In this document: positions 43,488 through 51,398 of the stretch, one piece after another
How the letters are laid out: each line of letters opens with the position of its first letter
Numbering within the stretch: position 1 is the stretch's first letter
Assembly: GCF_010894435.1 (NCBI RefSeq)
Contig: NZ_JAAIXZ010000032.1
Span: 24,632 to 88,631, forward strand
Source: Pyxidicoccus trucidator
Lineage (GTDB): Bacteria; Myxococcota; Myxococcia; Myxococcales; Myxococcaceae
Direction of reading: 5' to 3'
Length of the DNA: 64,000 nt
Made by a program: the position numbers and the translations under genes
Notes under the pieces: model-generated
Databases searched by the model: none
Told to the model about the DNA's origin: nothing
What the model saw: only the letters and a program-made list of their open reading frames with translations

Positions 43488-45092
43488 TCAATTGAGTGGA
43501 GGGGTAAAAGCAACCTCAATGCCCTCAATGTCGTTGGCCCTGAATAACTCCCTGATTGCCTCGGCCGTCTTCTGCTCGGCGATATGCCACCGGATGGAGG
43601 CCCCCGTGCCATGAGAAGCCCTGAGCTGTCGCCGAGCCTGCTCAACAAGGGCCTTCGCTCCTGACTTCTCGAACCATACCTTTGGCCGCAGGTCGTCGAG
43701 GAACTTGTTGGCATAGCCCGGCCCCTTCGCCTCCAGCAGTACGCCGTTTTCGAATCCATCGAACTTCACGCCTCCGCTGTTCCTGCCCACACCGCCGATC
43801 CAATATGCATCGTCCGCCGAGTGTCTCGTGATCTGTTCCTGGTAGTGACGCGCACGCGGGGACATCGATTCCTGTGCCAATCCCCACTGCCCCGGCCCGT
43901 CAGCAGGTGCCGGTCCCTGCGTCGCCATGTTGGCGCGGTGGAGGATGATTGCCGCTCCGGGGCCGCCGCTGAGCCCCGAGGCGGCCTGTCCCACCGGCAC
44001 GGCGATGCGTTCAATGACCAGCGCTCCCTCGGCCGAGAGCGACAGTACCGGCACGGTGGCTTCGGCACCGGCCATCAGTCCCCGCAGCGTTCGCGTCGTG
44101 GCCGAAGCCGCACCCCAGGTCGCGATGAGGTTCGTCGTCAGCCTGGCGACGGTCTTCATCTGCTCACCTGCCGTCATGTACCGGAAGCGCTCCCAGTATT
44201 CGGGCGAGGAGGCAATGAGGGCCGCCACTCCCGCCGGGAGGTTGCGCAGCGCCGTGATGCTGTCCACCGGATGCGTCAAGAGTTGGCCCAGAGCGTGGTA
44301 CAGCTCGACGAACACCTCCTCCGCTCCGTCCAGCGTGCGGCTGATGACATCCGCGTCGTCGTACACCTCCACGAACACCGCGCTGTCCACCGGCTCCAGC
44401 CGCTCGTTCGCGAGCCGGAAGACGGAGCCGTTGCTCACGTAGAAGCGCCCCAGCTCGAAGAGGCCCGCACGAAACACGCCGTCCCTCCACTCCACCGGGG
44501 CCACCCGCTGCTGCGTGCGTCCGTTGCGCGCCCACGCCAGGTAGCCGTCGGGCCGCAGCACCGCGACACGCGCGAAGCGCTCCACCCGGCGCAGCAGCGC
44601 CTCGCGCGACACCTCGCCGTCCTCCAGCACCTCGCGCATCAGGTGGGCCGCAGCCATGCGCGCGGGGAAGTTGCCCAGCGTCACGGGCTTCTGGAGCAGC
44701 AGCGCCAGCACCCGGGCCGCTTCCTCCGGCGTGAGCGGGTTGACGCGAGGGGGCAGGTCCTCGGTGGGGTCCAGACCCGCGTACACCAGCAGCTTCTCGA
44801 AGGAGTCCACCTCCAGCAGGCCGGCTTCCGCCGCGAGCACGCCCATGTCGCCCACGTCCACCGCCGTGCCCGCTGGCATTCGCACCGAACGGCGACGGCG
44901 CAGCCGCTCGTCTTCACCTGCCAGCGGTTGCAACCCACCCGAGCCGCGCTGCAACGTGGTGGCGCGGGGCACATGCGACGCCGGCTCCAATGGGCCGCCC
45001 GAGCCGCGCAGCGGCGCCAGCGTGGCGCACCCGGCGCAAAGCCACGCGGCGGCCGCCATGGCCAGCCACCTCCCCAGCAGCTCAGCGCGCAT
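43488..45092 (-). CDS. Lipoprotein with C-terminal Tox-REase-5 nuclease domain
   Basis: 534 residues. I put the start at ATG 45092: it yields a lipoprotein signal (AWLCAGC) and overlaps the preceding stop. After a helical, mostly charged N-terminal part, a hydrophobic segment lies around 345-400. The last 100 residues carry the restriction-endonuclease-type motif: VKFDGFENG (Asp445), then LLEAKG (Glu454 and Lys456), with GPGYA next. This is the Tox-REase-5 family of toxins that degrade nucleic acids, and the gene just after it encodes Imm52. The lipoprotein anchor places the toxin in the outer membrane, consistent with cell-to-cell transfer by outer-membrane exchange; that route is inferred. 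Confidence 0.85.
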   Translation of the reverse strand: MRAELLGRWLAMAAAAWLCAGCATLAPLRGSGGPLEPASHVPRATTLQRGSGGLQPLAGEDERLRRRRSVRMPAGTAVDVGDMGVLAAEAGLLEVDSFEKLLVYAGLDPTEDLPPRVNPLTPEEAARVLALLLQKPVTLGNFPARMAAAHLMREVLEDGEVSREALLRRVERFARVAVLRPDGYLAWARNGRTQQRVAPVEWRDGVFRAGLFELGRFYVSNGSVFRLANERLEPVDSAVFVEVYDDADVISRTLDGAEEVFVELYHALGQLLTHPVDSITALRNLPAGVAALIASSPEYWERFRYMTAGEQMKTVARLTTNLIATWGAASATTRTLRGLMAGAEATVPVLSLSAEGALVIERIAVPVGQAASGLSGGPGAAIILHRANMATQGPAPADGPGQWGLAQESMSPRARHYQEQITRHSADDAYWIGGVGRNSGGVKFDGFENGVLLEAKGPGYANKFLDDLRPKVWFEKSGAKALVEQARRQLRASHGTGASIRWHIAEQKTAEAIRELFRANDIEGIEVAFTPPLN

Positions 45093-46425
45093 GGTCCACC
45101 CCCAAGCCCACGGATGCGAAGGCCCCCGGCCGCAGTGCCCCGTCCACCGTGGGGAACAGCAACGTGCCGCCCTGTCCGGTGGCGTAGAGCCTCCCCCCAG
45201 TGAAGCGCCAGCGCGCCTCAGCTGAAACCAGGTAGCGCGCACCGGGCTGGCCCAGGCCCACCACGAGCCCCTTCACGCCCAGCTCGACGTTGCGGTGGGC
45301 GAGCTGCACCGCGAGCCGTCCGTCCACATCCACGCGCCCCCAGCCAAATGCCTCCGCGCCCAGCGAGAGCCGCAGGTGACGTTGCGGTACGTCGCCCAGC
45401 CACACCTCATCCCAGCCCACCACCGCCTCCCCGTAGACAGAGAAGCCACCTGGGAAGGGCGACTCAGCGAGCGGCACACCCTCGGAGCCCGCGGCCTGGA
45501 AGCGCGCCAGCTCGTAGTCCGGGCCGAAGTACCCCTGCCGGAAGCCGCCGTGCTGCCTGCGCACCTCCAGCCGCGCCAGCACGTCCAGCGTGGGGGTGAC
45601 CGCATCCGCGCCAAGACCCGCCACTGCGCCCCATGCTCCGCCCGCGCCCGGCCGTCCACCCCAGCCCGCCAGCACGTGCAGTTCGAAGCCGCGCCGCACC
45701 AGCACCACCGCCGTCGCGTCCAGGTGCGCCAGCGTCATCGACGGCGCTCGTCCTCCAGCCCGGCCCCAGTCATGCACGGCGGAGAGCGCCAACGTGTAGC
45801 GCCCCTTCTGGCGAGGCGGGCCGAAGAGGACGTGCTGCACGTCCAGCTCGACTTCCGCGCCCACGAGGCGAGCCCCCAGCACATCCGACGCGAACGCCTC
45901 CACGTAGAGCGGCGCCAGCTTCGCGGTGAGGAGCGCGCCCGCCGGGTGGTAGTCGGGATTGCTCCGGTTGGAGTAGCGTCGCACGAGGTGGCCGGAGAGC
46001 AGGTGGAAGCCCTCCAGAGGCCCCATCCACAGTGCCACGGAGGACGCGTCACTGCCCAGCTTGAGGGCGCGCACGAGCTGGCCCCAGTCCGAGAGGCTGT
46101 CCCAGTCCTCGCGCCGCATGAGCCCCGCGCCCCCGCCGCCGCCCCACAGCCGCAGCCGCACGGGTGCGCCCACGCTGACGCCGAAGCCCGGGCCTCCATC
46201 GAGAATGACGGTCGGCTCTACCTGCGCGAAGCCCTCCCCCTCACCCGCCCCCTCCCGGGGAAGCAGCGCTAGCGTCGCCGTCTCCAGGCGCGTCAGGACG
46301 TGCCACGGCCGGGGCTGAGAAGCCAGAGCAGGTGCCGCGCCATCCTCCGTGGAAGGCTCGGCGGCTCCTCCCAGCCCCGGCCAGAGCCACAGCAACAGAA
46401 CCCCCACCCACCGGCGTCTCCCCAT
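45082..46425 (-). CDS. Predicted outer-membrane beta-barrel, toxin operon
   Basis: 447 residues from ATG 46425, with CAGGAGG eight bases upstream, giving a signal peptide (LLLWLWPGLGGAA). The mature protein is made of alternating hydrophobic/polar strands with aromatic ends (LEVRRQHGGFRQGYFG, RYLVSAEARWRFTG) and ends in a polar residue pair, as in an outer-membrane barrel. Its end overlaps the start of the toxin gene by 11 bases, so the three genes form one operon: barrel, toxin, immunity. No family identified. A role in export, anchoring or recognition of the toxin is plausible but not shown. Confidence 0.6.
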   Translation of the reverse strand: MGRRRWVGVLLLWLWPGLGGAAEPSTEDGAAPALASQPRPWHVLTRLETATLALLPREGAGEGEGFAQVEPTVILDGGPGFGVSVGAPVRLRLWGGGGGAGLMRREDWDSLSDWGQLVRALKLGSDASSVALWMGPLEGFHLLSGHLVRRYSNRSNPDYHPAGALLTAKLAPLYVEAFASDVLGARLVGAEVELDVQHVLFGPPRQKGRYTLALSAVHDWGRAGGRAPSMTLAHLDATAVVLVRRGFELHVLAGWGGRPGAGGAWGAVAGLGADAVTPTLDVLARLEVRRQHGGFRQGYFGPDYELARFQAAGSEGVPLAESPFPGGFSVYGEAVVGWDEVWLGDVPQRHLRLSLGAEAFGWGRVDVDGRLAVQLAHRNVELGVKGLVVGLGQPGARYLVSAEARWRFTGGRLYATGQGGTLLFPTVDGALRPGAFASVGLGVDHAR

Positions 46426-46530
46426 CGCTCGCGCCTCCTGGATGTGCTCCCAAGCGGGAAGTGGAACCAGGTAATACCTGCCCAGTCCGACAGATACGCC
46501 GGAACGGCAGCATGTGCGCAGCGGCCTGTG

Positions 46531-46570
46531 GAAAACAAAGAAGCCCCCGAGTCGTACGACTCGGAGGCTT
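46531..46570 (-). terminator. Terminator-like hairpin upstream of the toxin operon
   Basis: The minus strand reads AAGCCTCCGAGTCGT, its near-complement (one mismatch), then CTTTGTTTTC. A nearly perfect 15-bp palindrome at 46541-46570 with a T-rich tail toward 46531 is the picture of an intrinsic terminator for minus-strand transcripts. It lies about 105 bases before the barrel gene, so it could attenuate the operon. Confidence 0.6.
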
Positions 46571-46712
46571 GCTTCGGAGTGTCTGGCTCGGGATGCCGAC
46601 GGGCCGGGGGGACGCCCGTGGTCATCCGTGTCCTTTCGGCAGGCGTGCGTGAGCCGCACTGGCGCCCGCCAGTACCGTGTTCGGCCCATTTGATTGGACC
46701 CGGAGAGACACG

Positions 46713-47432
46713 GTGGCGCGACGAGCTGTAGCGGCTGAAGAGGTCGAGGAGTTGCGAGGGCGCATTGAGCAGTGGCGGCTGACTCGCCCCCGGCAGGGGC
46801 AGATGCCGGAGGAACTGTGGGAGGCGGCGGTCTGGGCAGCGCGGCGCTACGGCGTGTCCCATGTCGCGCGCGCGTTGGGCGTGGGCCATGCCGCGCTGAA
46901 GGCCCGGACGCTGGCCGCGCCCCCTCGGGGCAGCAAGGCCCGCGCGGTGGAGAAGTGCGACGGGTTCGTCGAGGTGAGCGGGGCGCAGCTGCTGGCGCCC
47001 GTCCCCGCCTCCAAGTCGGGAGGGCGGAGTGGCCTGGTGCTGCCCGGCGTCGTCAACGCTCCTGTCGACCACCACCCCTCACCGCGGGTGCTCGGCATCC
47101 CCGGAATGCCTGCTCGGCATCCCCGGAATCGGTGCTCGACATGCCCGGAATGCCTGCTCGGCATCCCCGGAATCGCCGCTCACCTTGGCCCGGAAAACGC
47201 AAGTGCGGCGAGGACGCTCGTGGGACGCAGCGCGGTCATGAAGCCTCGGGGGAAGGGACGCATGGAGCCCCGCGAGCCTCGCCCATGGGGCAGGGGCCGA
47301 CAAGCGCGCTCAGGGGGCTCGCCACCTCCCTGGGGCCGCGCTGGAGGCGTTGGCTTCCGCGCTCGGGGCTCGCCTGTTCCCCCGTGCCCGGCAGGACCCA
47401 CGGGCCTCCATGGCTCCCTCCGTACCTGCTAG
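46713..47432 (+). pseudogene. Truncated IS66-type TnpA-like accessory gene
   Basis: From GTG 46713 (GGAGA upstream) the first about 75 residues fit the small helix-turn-helix protein encoded at the start of IS66-type elements: EEVEELRGRIEQWRLTRPR, QMPEELWEAAVWAARRYGV, SHVARALGVGHAALKAR. The homologous part stops near 47040; the frame then runs through the 22-bp array and duplicated block to 47432 and is meaningless. No tnpB or tnpC transposase follows. I call it an insertion-sequence remnant. Confidence 0.5.
47072..47198. repeat. 22-bp tandem repeat, five units, copy 2
   Basis: Units start at 47089, 47111, 47133, 47155 and 47177 (TGCTCGGCATCCCCGGAAT core; the last is degenerate). The leader CACCCCTCACCGCGGGTG is shared with copy 1 at 1703-1829. 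Contrast: units 1, 2 and 4 here are nearly identical, whereas copy 1 has drifted. The array abuts the duplicated block that starts at 47202. Confidence 0.85.
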
Positions 47433-47668
47433 GTTGCGCCCCGGAGACGGCCCTCGGTTGAGATGTGACTCGCAGTGCTCCAATCCGGTGGCCCCGCCCT
47501 CAAGAGCGCACCGCGCGAGGCACGCCCCATGACGAGCGACATCCTCCATCCGGACACCCTGCTCCCCGGCGACACCGTGGGCCCCTTCAAGATTCTGGAT
47601 GTGCTGGGGGCTGGCGGGCCTGGCCGCGTCTTCAAGGTCGAGCAGGACATCAAGGTGTACGCGTTGAA
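47202..47668 (+). repeat. 467-bp direct repeat, truncated copy
   Basis: Matches 39372-39838 at a constant offset of 7830 bases. It carries a broken start of the DUF885 peptidase gene (minus strand) and the start of the kinase gene, cut at about codon 47. Neither is functional. Homology begins four bases after the 22-bp array ends. Confidence 0.95.
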
Positions 47669-47692
47669 CTGGAGCGCTATCGTCTTGGGGTG
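47529..47692 (+). pseudogene. Truncated 5' end of the Ser/Thr kinase gene
   Basis: Copy of the first 47 codons of the kinase at 39699, with a few substitutions (GAGGPGRV, EQDIKVYALN). Homology ends at the Lys codon; the frame reads seven further unrelated codons to a stop. It would not make a kinase. The start and ribosome region are retained. Confidence 0.85.
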
Positions 47693-47737
47693 ACCTTCCT
47701 CTAGACAGGGGGCTCTCCTTGATCCGGAAAGCGTCCC

Positions 47738-48694
47738 ATGGCAACCCGTCTGACCGTTGCGGTCCTGCTCCTCGCCCTGCTCAATGCGTGCGCCTCCCCG
47801 CGTGTCGTCCGCCTCGACACGGGGCAGGGCTCGCCCCTGGAGTACAGGCCGTCCTCCTCGAACAAGTCCGTGAAGGTGGACGAGGAGGCATTCGAGGAGG
47901 CGCTGGCGCGGCTGGTGCTGGAGGCGCCCCTGACGCTCCGTGCGCCTCAACAAGGTTTGCTGGTGCGCGCTTCCCACCCGGGGAACAGTGCTGACACCCG
48001 ATGGCAGCGCCTGATGCGCAAGAGCTTCGGCGGCCTCTGCCGGGAGTTGAAGAGGGCCACCGACCGAGCCACGACGTGGATTGAGTTGGAGCAGGCCAGC
48101 CAGCGCTTCGCCAACCGGGTGGGGCCGGAGGTGGCGCGCGTCCTCGTCCTCGCGGTCACCGTGGTGGTGAGTCATGGCATGACTGGGGGCGCCGCGTGGC
48201 TGGCCTCACGCGTGCCGATGCTGCCCAGCTTCACGGAGGCCGCGATGGCCGGGGCCTCACGGGTAGGCCTCCGCCTGGAGAACGTGGGGCAGGTGAGTGC
48301 GGGTAGCCGTTGAAGGAAGCACCGTCGTCATCTCCCTGCCCGCCACGGCGGTCGCCATGACGGCCCAGGGCTTGAGAGGAGCCGCAGCGGGAGTCAGTCC
48401 TGCCGGCTTCAGGTCCTGGGGCTCGTTCGGCGGCCTCAAGAGTGCCTTGGGCTCAGCGGGCCAGGGGAAGCAGTGGCATCACATCGTCGAGCAGACGCCA
48501 GGCAACGTGGAGCGGTTCAGGCCCCATGCGCTTCACAACACAGAGAACGTCATCCCCCTGGAAGACGGAAGATCCTGAGGATCACCGGCTCGCGAGATCT
48601 CACCGTGAGGCAATGGCTGCGCACACAGTCTTACGAGGCCCAGCGCGCATTCGGGTTACAGGCCATTGAGAACATCCAGATCGGAGTCTGGTGA
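47738..48694 (+). pseudogene. Decayed SitA5-like lipoprotein toxin
   Basis: The N-terminus is intact: lipoprotein signal (LLALLNAC), then VVRLDTGQGSPLEYRP, a start typical of SitA5-like myxobacterial toxins. The gene is broken twice: at about 48297 the frame moves (an extra G in a GGG run fits), and at about 48570 it moves again, with codons missing between PLEDG and ILRITGS. An internal segment also seems lost after FGGLC compared with the family as I remember it. The remains of the C-terminal domain show an HNH-type motif (QWHHIVEQTP, HNTENVIPL). The reading frame returns at the end (QAIENIQIGVW) and overlaps the following gene. It should not produce toxin. Confidence 0.75.
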
Positions 48695-49044
48695 TGAAGC
48701 TCGAAGAACTGGTTGAGCAATTCGCCCAGCACGTGCAGGCAGAGACAGAGGCTGGCTGGCAGGGAGACGCTCAAGCCGCGAACAGGCATGTCGATCAGTA
48801 CCTCTCAGTCTTCGATGAACTTCGCGCCCTTGGAGATGCAGGACGCGATGCGCTAGCCGCTCTTTTCAAACATCCACGCATGGATGTCCGCGTTGCAGCG
48901 GCGGCGTTCCTGCTCCGCCATCGTACGGAAGAGGCCAGGTCAGTTCTGGAAGAGGCCGCGAAAGGCAAGGGATTGGTCCCCTTCGAGGCACAGCAGGCAT
49001 TGAAGCGGTGGGAGGAAGGTACCTGGGCCTTGGACCCGGCATGA
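48694..49044 (+). CDS. DUF2019 domain protein, candidate SitA5 immunity
   Basis: 116 residues from ATG 48694, overlapping the last base of the toxin stop, with GGAG upstream. A helical repeat protein (HEAT-like) with LEELVEQFAQHVQAETEAG, then GRDALAALFKHPRMDVRVAAAAFLLRHR, the DUF2019 pattern. Such proteins follow SitA-type genes in related genomes as far as I remember. Here the partner toxin is broken while this gene is intact, so it may protect against toxin from neighbours. Lower GC than the flanks. Confidence 0.6.
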   Translation: MKLEELVEQFAQHVQAETEAGWQGDAQAANRHVDQYLSVFDELRALGDAGRDALAALFKHPRMDVRVAAAAFLLRHRTEEARSVLEEAAKGKGLVPFEAQQALKRWEEGTWALDPA

Positions 49045-49078
49045 CCCTGTGGGAGAGCCGGGTTCGTGGACAGGTTCC

Positions 49079-50365
49079 TCAGTACGGATAGAGCTCCGAC
49101 GCCGCTTGCGCGTCGCAGGACGTCACCGCCGCCGCACACACGGTGGGGTCCGTGTACATGATGGAGTTGCAGTTGCCGTGGTGGAAGAAGCCGAGGCTGT
49201 GCCCGACTTCGTGGATGGCGACTGTCTTCGCGTAGTGCGCGCCCGAGTAGTACGTGTTGTTCAGCTGGAGGGTGCTCCGGGTCATGCAGCTGCCCGACCA
49301 GTTGTTCCCAGCGTACCCGTACCAGCCGGTGTAGCCGTAGAACGCCTCGTAGACCGTGACGTCGGAGGCGCCGCTGCCCCGCCAGTAGAGATACAGGCTG
49401 TTCGAGTAGCTCGTGTACATCCACGCGTTCATGGCGTCACCGACGGGCCAGCGCGTGCCCGTGTAGTCCGTGAAGGTGACGTTCGTGGGCTTCCGGCACC
49501 ACTTGTAGCCGAAGCGGGCAAGCCCGCACCAACTCTGGGCCGTCGGACCCCCGTGCGGCGCCTGCTCCACCCTGCGCACCGGGCGCGACTCGGGGCTCAC
49601 GTACGCGACAGTCCGTGCGCGGGCCTCGACCTGGGCGAGCAGCGAGTCGACCGGCTGGCCCACGTGCGCTCCCACCGCGGTGGCGTGACGCGACTCGCTC
49701 GCGCCCTGGACGAGGCCGCCCTGCACCAGGACTCGACCCCTCGGGCCGCCAGTCACCGCGTAGAGGCCCGTCATGGAGCTCGCGGCCAGGGGCTTCGTGC
49801 CTCCCTGCGGCGTGAGGAAGAGGACCGACTGCTCGCCCACCTTCGGCAGCGGGCTGTCCTCCGGCGCGAGCGTGCAGCCGTCGGCGAGCAGGCCGCCGGG
49901 GAACACCACGTCCACGGTGGTGCCCTGCGCGAGCGCGCCGCCCGAGGCGCTCTTGAGCCCCTGCGAGGAGCGCGCGAGGTCGCCAATCCTCACGGTTGCG
50001 ATTGTCACGGGAAGGTCGTTGTAGACGCCGCTCGCCTCGCCAGAGGGTTGCCCCTCCAGCTTGGACTGCGCCCAGGCGCGGATGACGTCGAAGCGCGTGG
50101 ACTCCACCTGGCCGTGGATGACCAGGGCGGAGTGGTCCGTCAGCTCATCGACGGAGTCCTCTTCGAGAATCCAGTCGACCATGAGCGTGTGGGCCGTTCC
50201 CTCGGCGTGCGCGTCGGCGGGCACCGGCGTCCCGGGCACCCACGCCGTCACCTCCGCGTCCGCCGGGGGGACGGGGAGCGCTTCGTCGCCACCGGTCTTC
50301 GCACAGCCCACCACACCCAGGAGCGCCAACGGCACGACCCAGGAACGCGCATAGCTCTTCGTCAT
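49079..50365 (-). CDS. Metzincin-type zinc protease lipoprotein
   Basis: 428 residues from ATG 50365, with CGGAGA upstream. A lipoprotein signal ends at GVVGC. The C-terminal third holds HEVGHSLGFFHH (His385, Glu386, His389, His395), the extended HExxHxxGxxH zinc motif, with NSIMYTDPT as the Met-turn. The N-terminal half is beta-rich and could be a propeptide or binding domain; several cysteines lie near 300 (QSWCGLARFGYKWCR). It would be a secreted or outer-membrane protease. Not recognised to a subfamily. Confidence 0.8.
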   Translation of the reverse strand: MTKSYARSWVVPLALLGVVGCAKTGGDEALPVPPADAEVTAWVPGTPVPADAHAEGTAHTLMVDWILEEDSVDELTDHSALVIHGQVESTRFDVIRAWAQSKLEGQPSGEASGVYNDLPVTIATVRIGDLARSSQGLKSASGGALAQGTTVDVVFPGGLLADGCTLAPEDSPLPKVGEQSVLFLTPQGGTKPLAASSMTGLYAVTGGPRGRVLVQGGLVQGASESRHATAVGAHVGQPVDSLLAQVEARARTVAYVSPESRPVRRVEQAPHGGPTAQSWCGLARFGYKWCRKPTNVTFTDYTGTRWPVGDAMNAWMYTSYSNSLYLYWRGSGASDVTVYEAFYGYTGWYGYAGNNWSGSCMTRSTLQLNNTYYSGAHYAKTVAIHEVGHSLGFFHHGNCNSIMYTDPTVCAAAVTSCDAQAASELYPY

Positions 50366-50457
50366 GAATGTCTCCGAGGGGGAACACCGCGGTACTTCCC
50401 CTTGGACGAGAAATGGGGAATTTCGTCCCACCCGGCGAAGCACGATTTCGAGGTCCG

Positions 50458-51339
50458 TCAGTCCGTCATGAGTTGACGCAGGCTGACGTCGAGCTGGCTG
50501 GACACGAGGCGCAGCATGCTGTCCAGCTCGTCGGGGGTGAGGCCCAGCCGCGCCGTCAGCTCCTCGCGGGTGAGCGCCAGCAGCCGCTCGCGGGCGCGGG
50601 CAATCCAGCGCGCGACGGTGGAGCGGGGCGCCTGGTAGGTGGCGCCCACCGAGTCCATGGACAGGCCGTGCACGTGGTGCAGCCGCAGCAGGTTGCGCTC
50701 GCGGGACTCCAGCCGGCCCAGCGCGGCGCGGAAGGCCACGCGGAAGTCCTCCTGGTGCCGCTCGCGGATGAAGGCCAGCTCGGGGTCCGCGCCCAGCCGC
50801 TCCGCCAGCTCCGCCGGGGCCTGCCCCACGGGCTGCTCGCGCGGCGCGGCGCGCTGCTGGTCGATGTGGAGCCGCAGCGCCACCGCCCGCACCCACTGTC
50901 CCAGCGGACCGCGCCCGGAATACGAGGCCAGCTTCGGCGGCGCCCCGTCCACCGGGACGAGCAGCCGCTGGCTCAGCACCTGCCGCAGCTCGTCCACGAG
51001 GGAGGGTGACTCGCGTGGCAGCCACGTGCCCACCTGCGACAGCACGTGCGCGTCGAGCGCCTCGAGCGCCCGCGCGTCCCCCCGCGCGCAGGCGAAGGCG
51101 AGGAAGAGCTCCCCCGCGCGCAGGCTCGCGAGCACCTCGCCGGCCTCGCCCGTGGCGGGAAGCCGCTCGGCCACGTGCGCCAGGAAGGCCCCCGCGTCCA
51201 TGTCCACCCGAGGCCACGCCTCGCGCGCCTGTCGCACCAGGCCCGCGAGTGCTTCCTCCAGGCCCGCATGCGCCCGCAACGTCGGGACGAGCGCGCGCGG
51301 CGCCCGCGACAGGAAGGACTCGGTCTGCTCGGACGCCAC
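50458..51339 (-). CDS. Sigma-70 family factor, Myxococcales type (ECF-like)
   Basis: 293 residues from GTG 51339 with GGAGG upstream. The region-2-like segment lies about 120-170 (SLVDELRQVLSQRLL, QWVRAVALRLHIDQQR), and the C-terminal region-4 part shows LRLHHVHGLSMDSVGATYQAPRSTVARWI (split here), a helix-turn-helix for the -35. The extra N-terminal 100 residues and overall pattern match the Myxococcales sigma family (TIGR03001 type) as I remember it. The next gene upstream on this strand encodes a zinc-finger kinase-TPR protein ending 59 bases away, the likely regulator. Confidence 0.8.
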   Translation of the reverse strand: MASEQTESFLSRAPRALVPTLRAHAGLEEALAGLVRQAREAWPRVDMDAGAFLAHVAERLPATGEAGEVLASLRAGELFLAFACARGDARALEALDAHVLSQVGTWLPRESPSLVDELRQVLSQRLLVPVDGAPPKLASYSGRGPLGQWVRAVALRLHIDQQRAAPREQPVGQAPAELAERLGADPELAFIRERHQEDFRVAFRAALGRLESRERNLLRLHHVHGLSMDSVGATYQAPRSTVARWIARARERLLALTREELTARLGLTPDELDSMLRLVSSQLDVSLRQLMTD

Positions 51340-51398
51340 GAAGCACCTCCACCGATGAGCCCGCCCACGCTGGCGGGAGTGAGACACGGCGCTGCGGC

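Noticed and set aside
47089..47198. 22-bp repeats as a possible CRISPR
   Set aside because: Units abut each other with no unique spacers and no cas genes are present.
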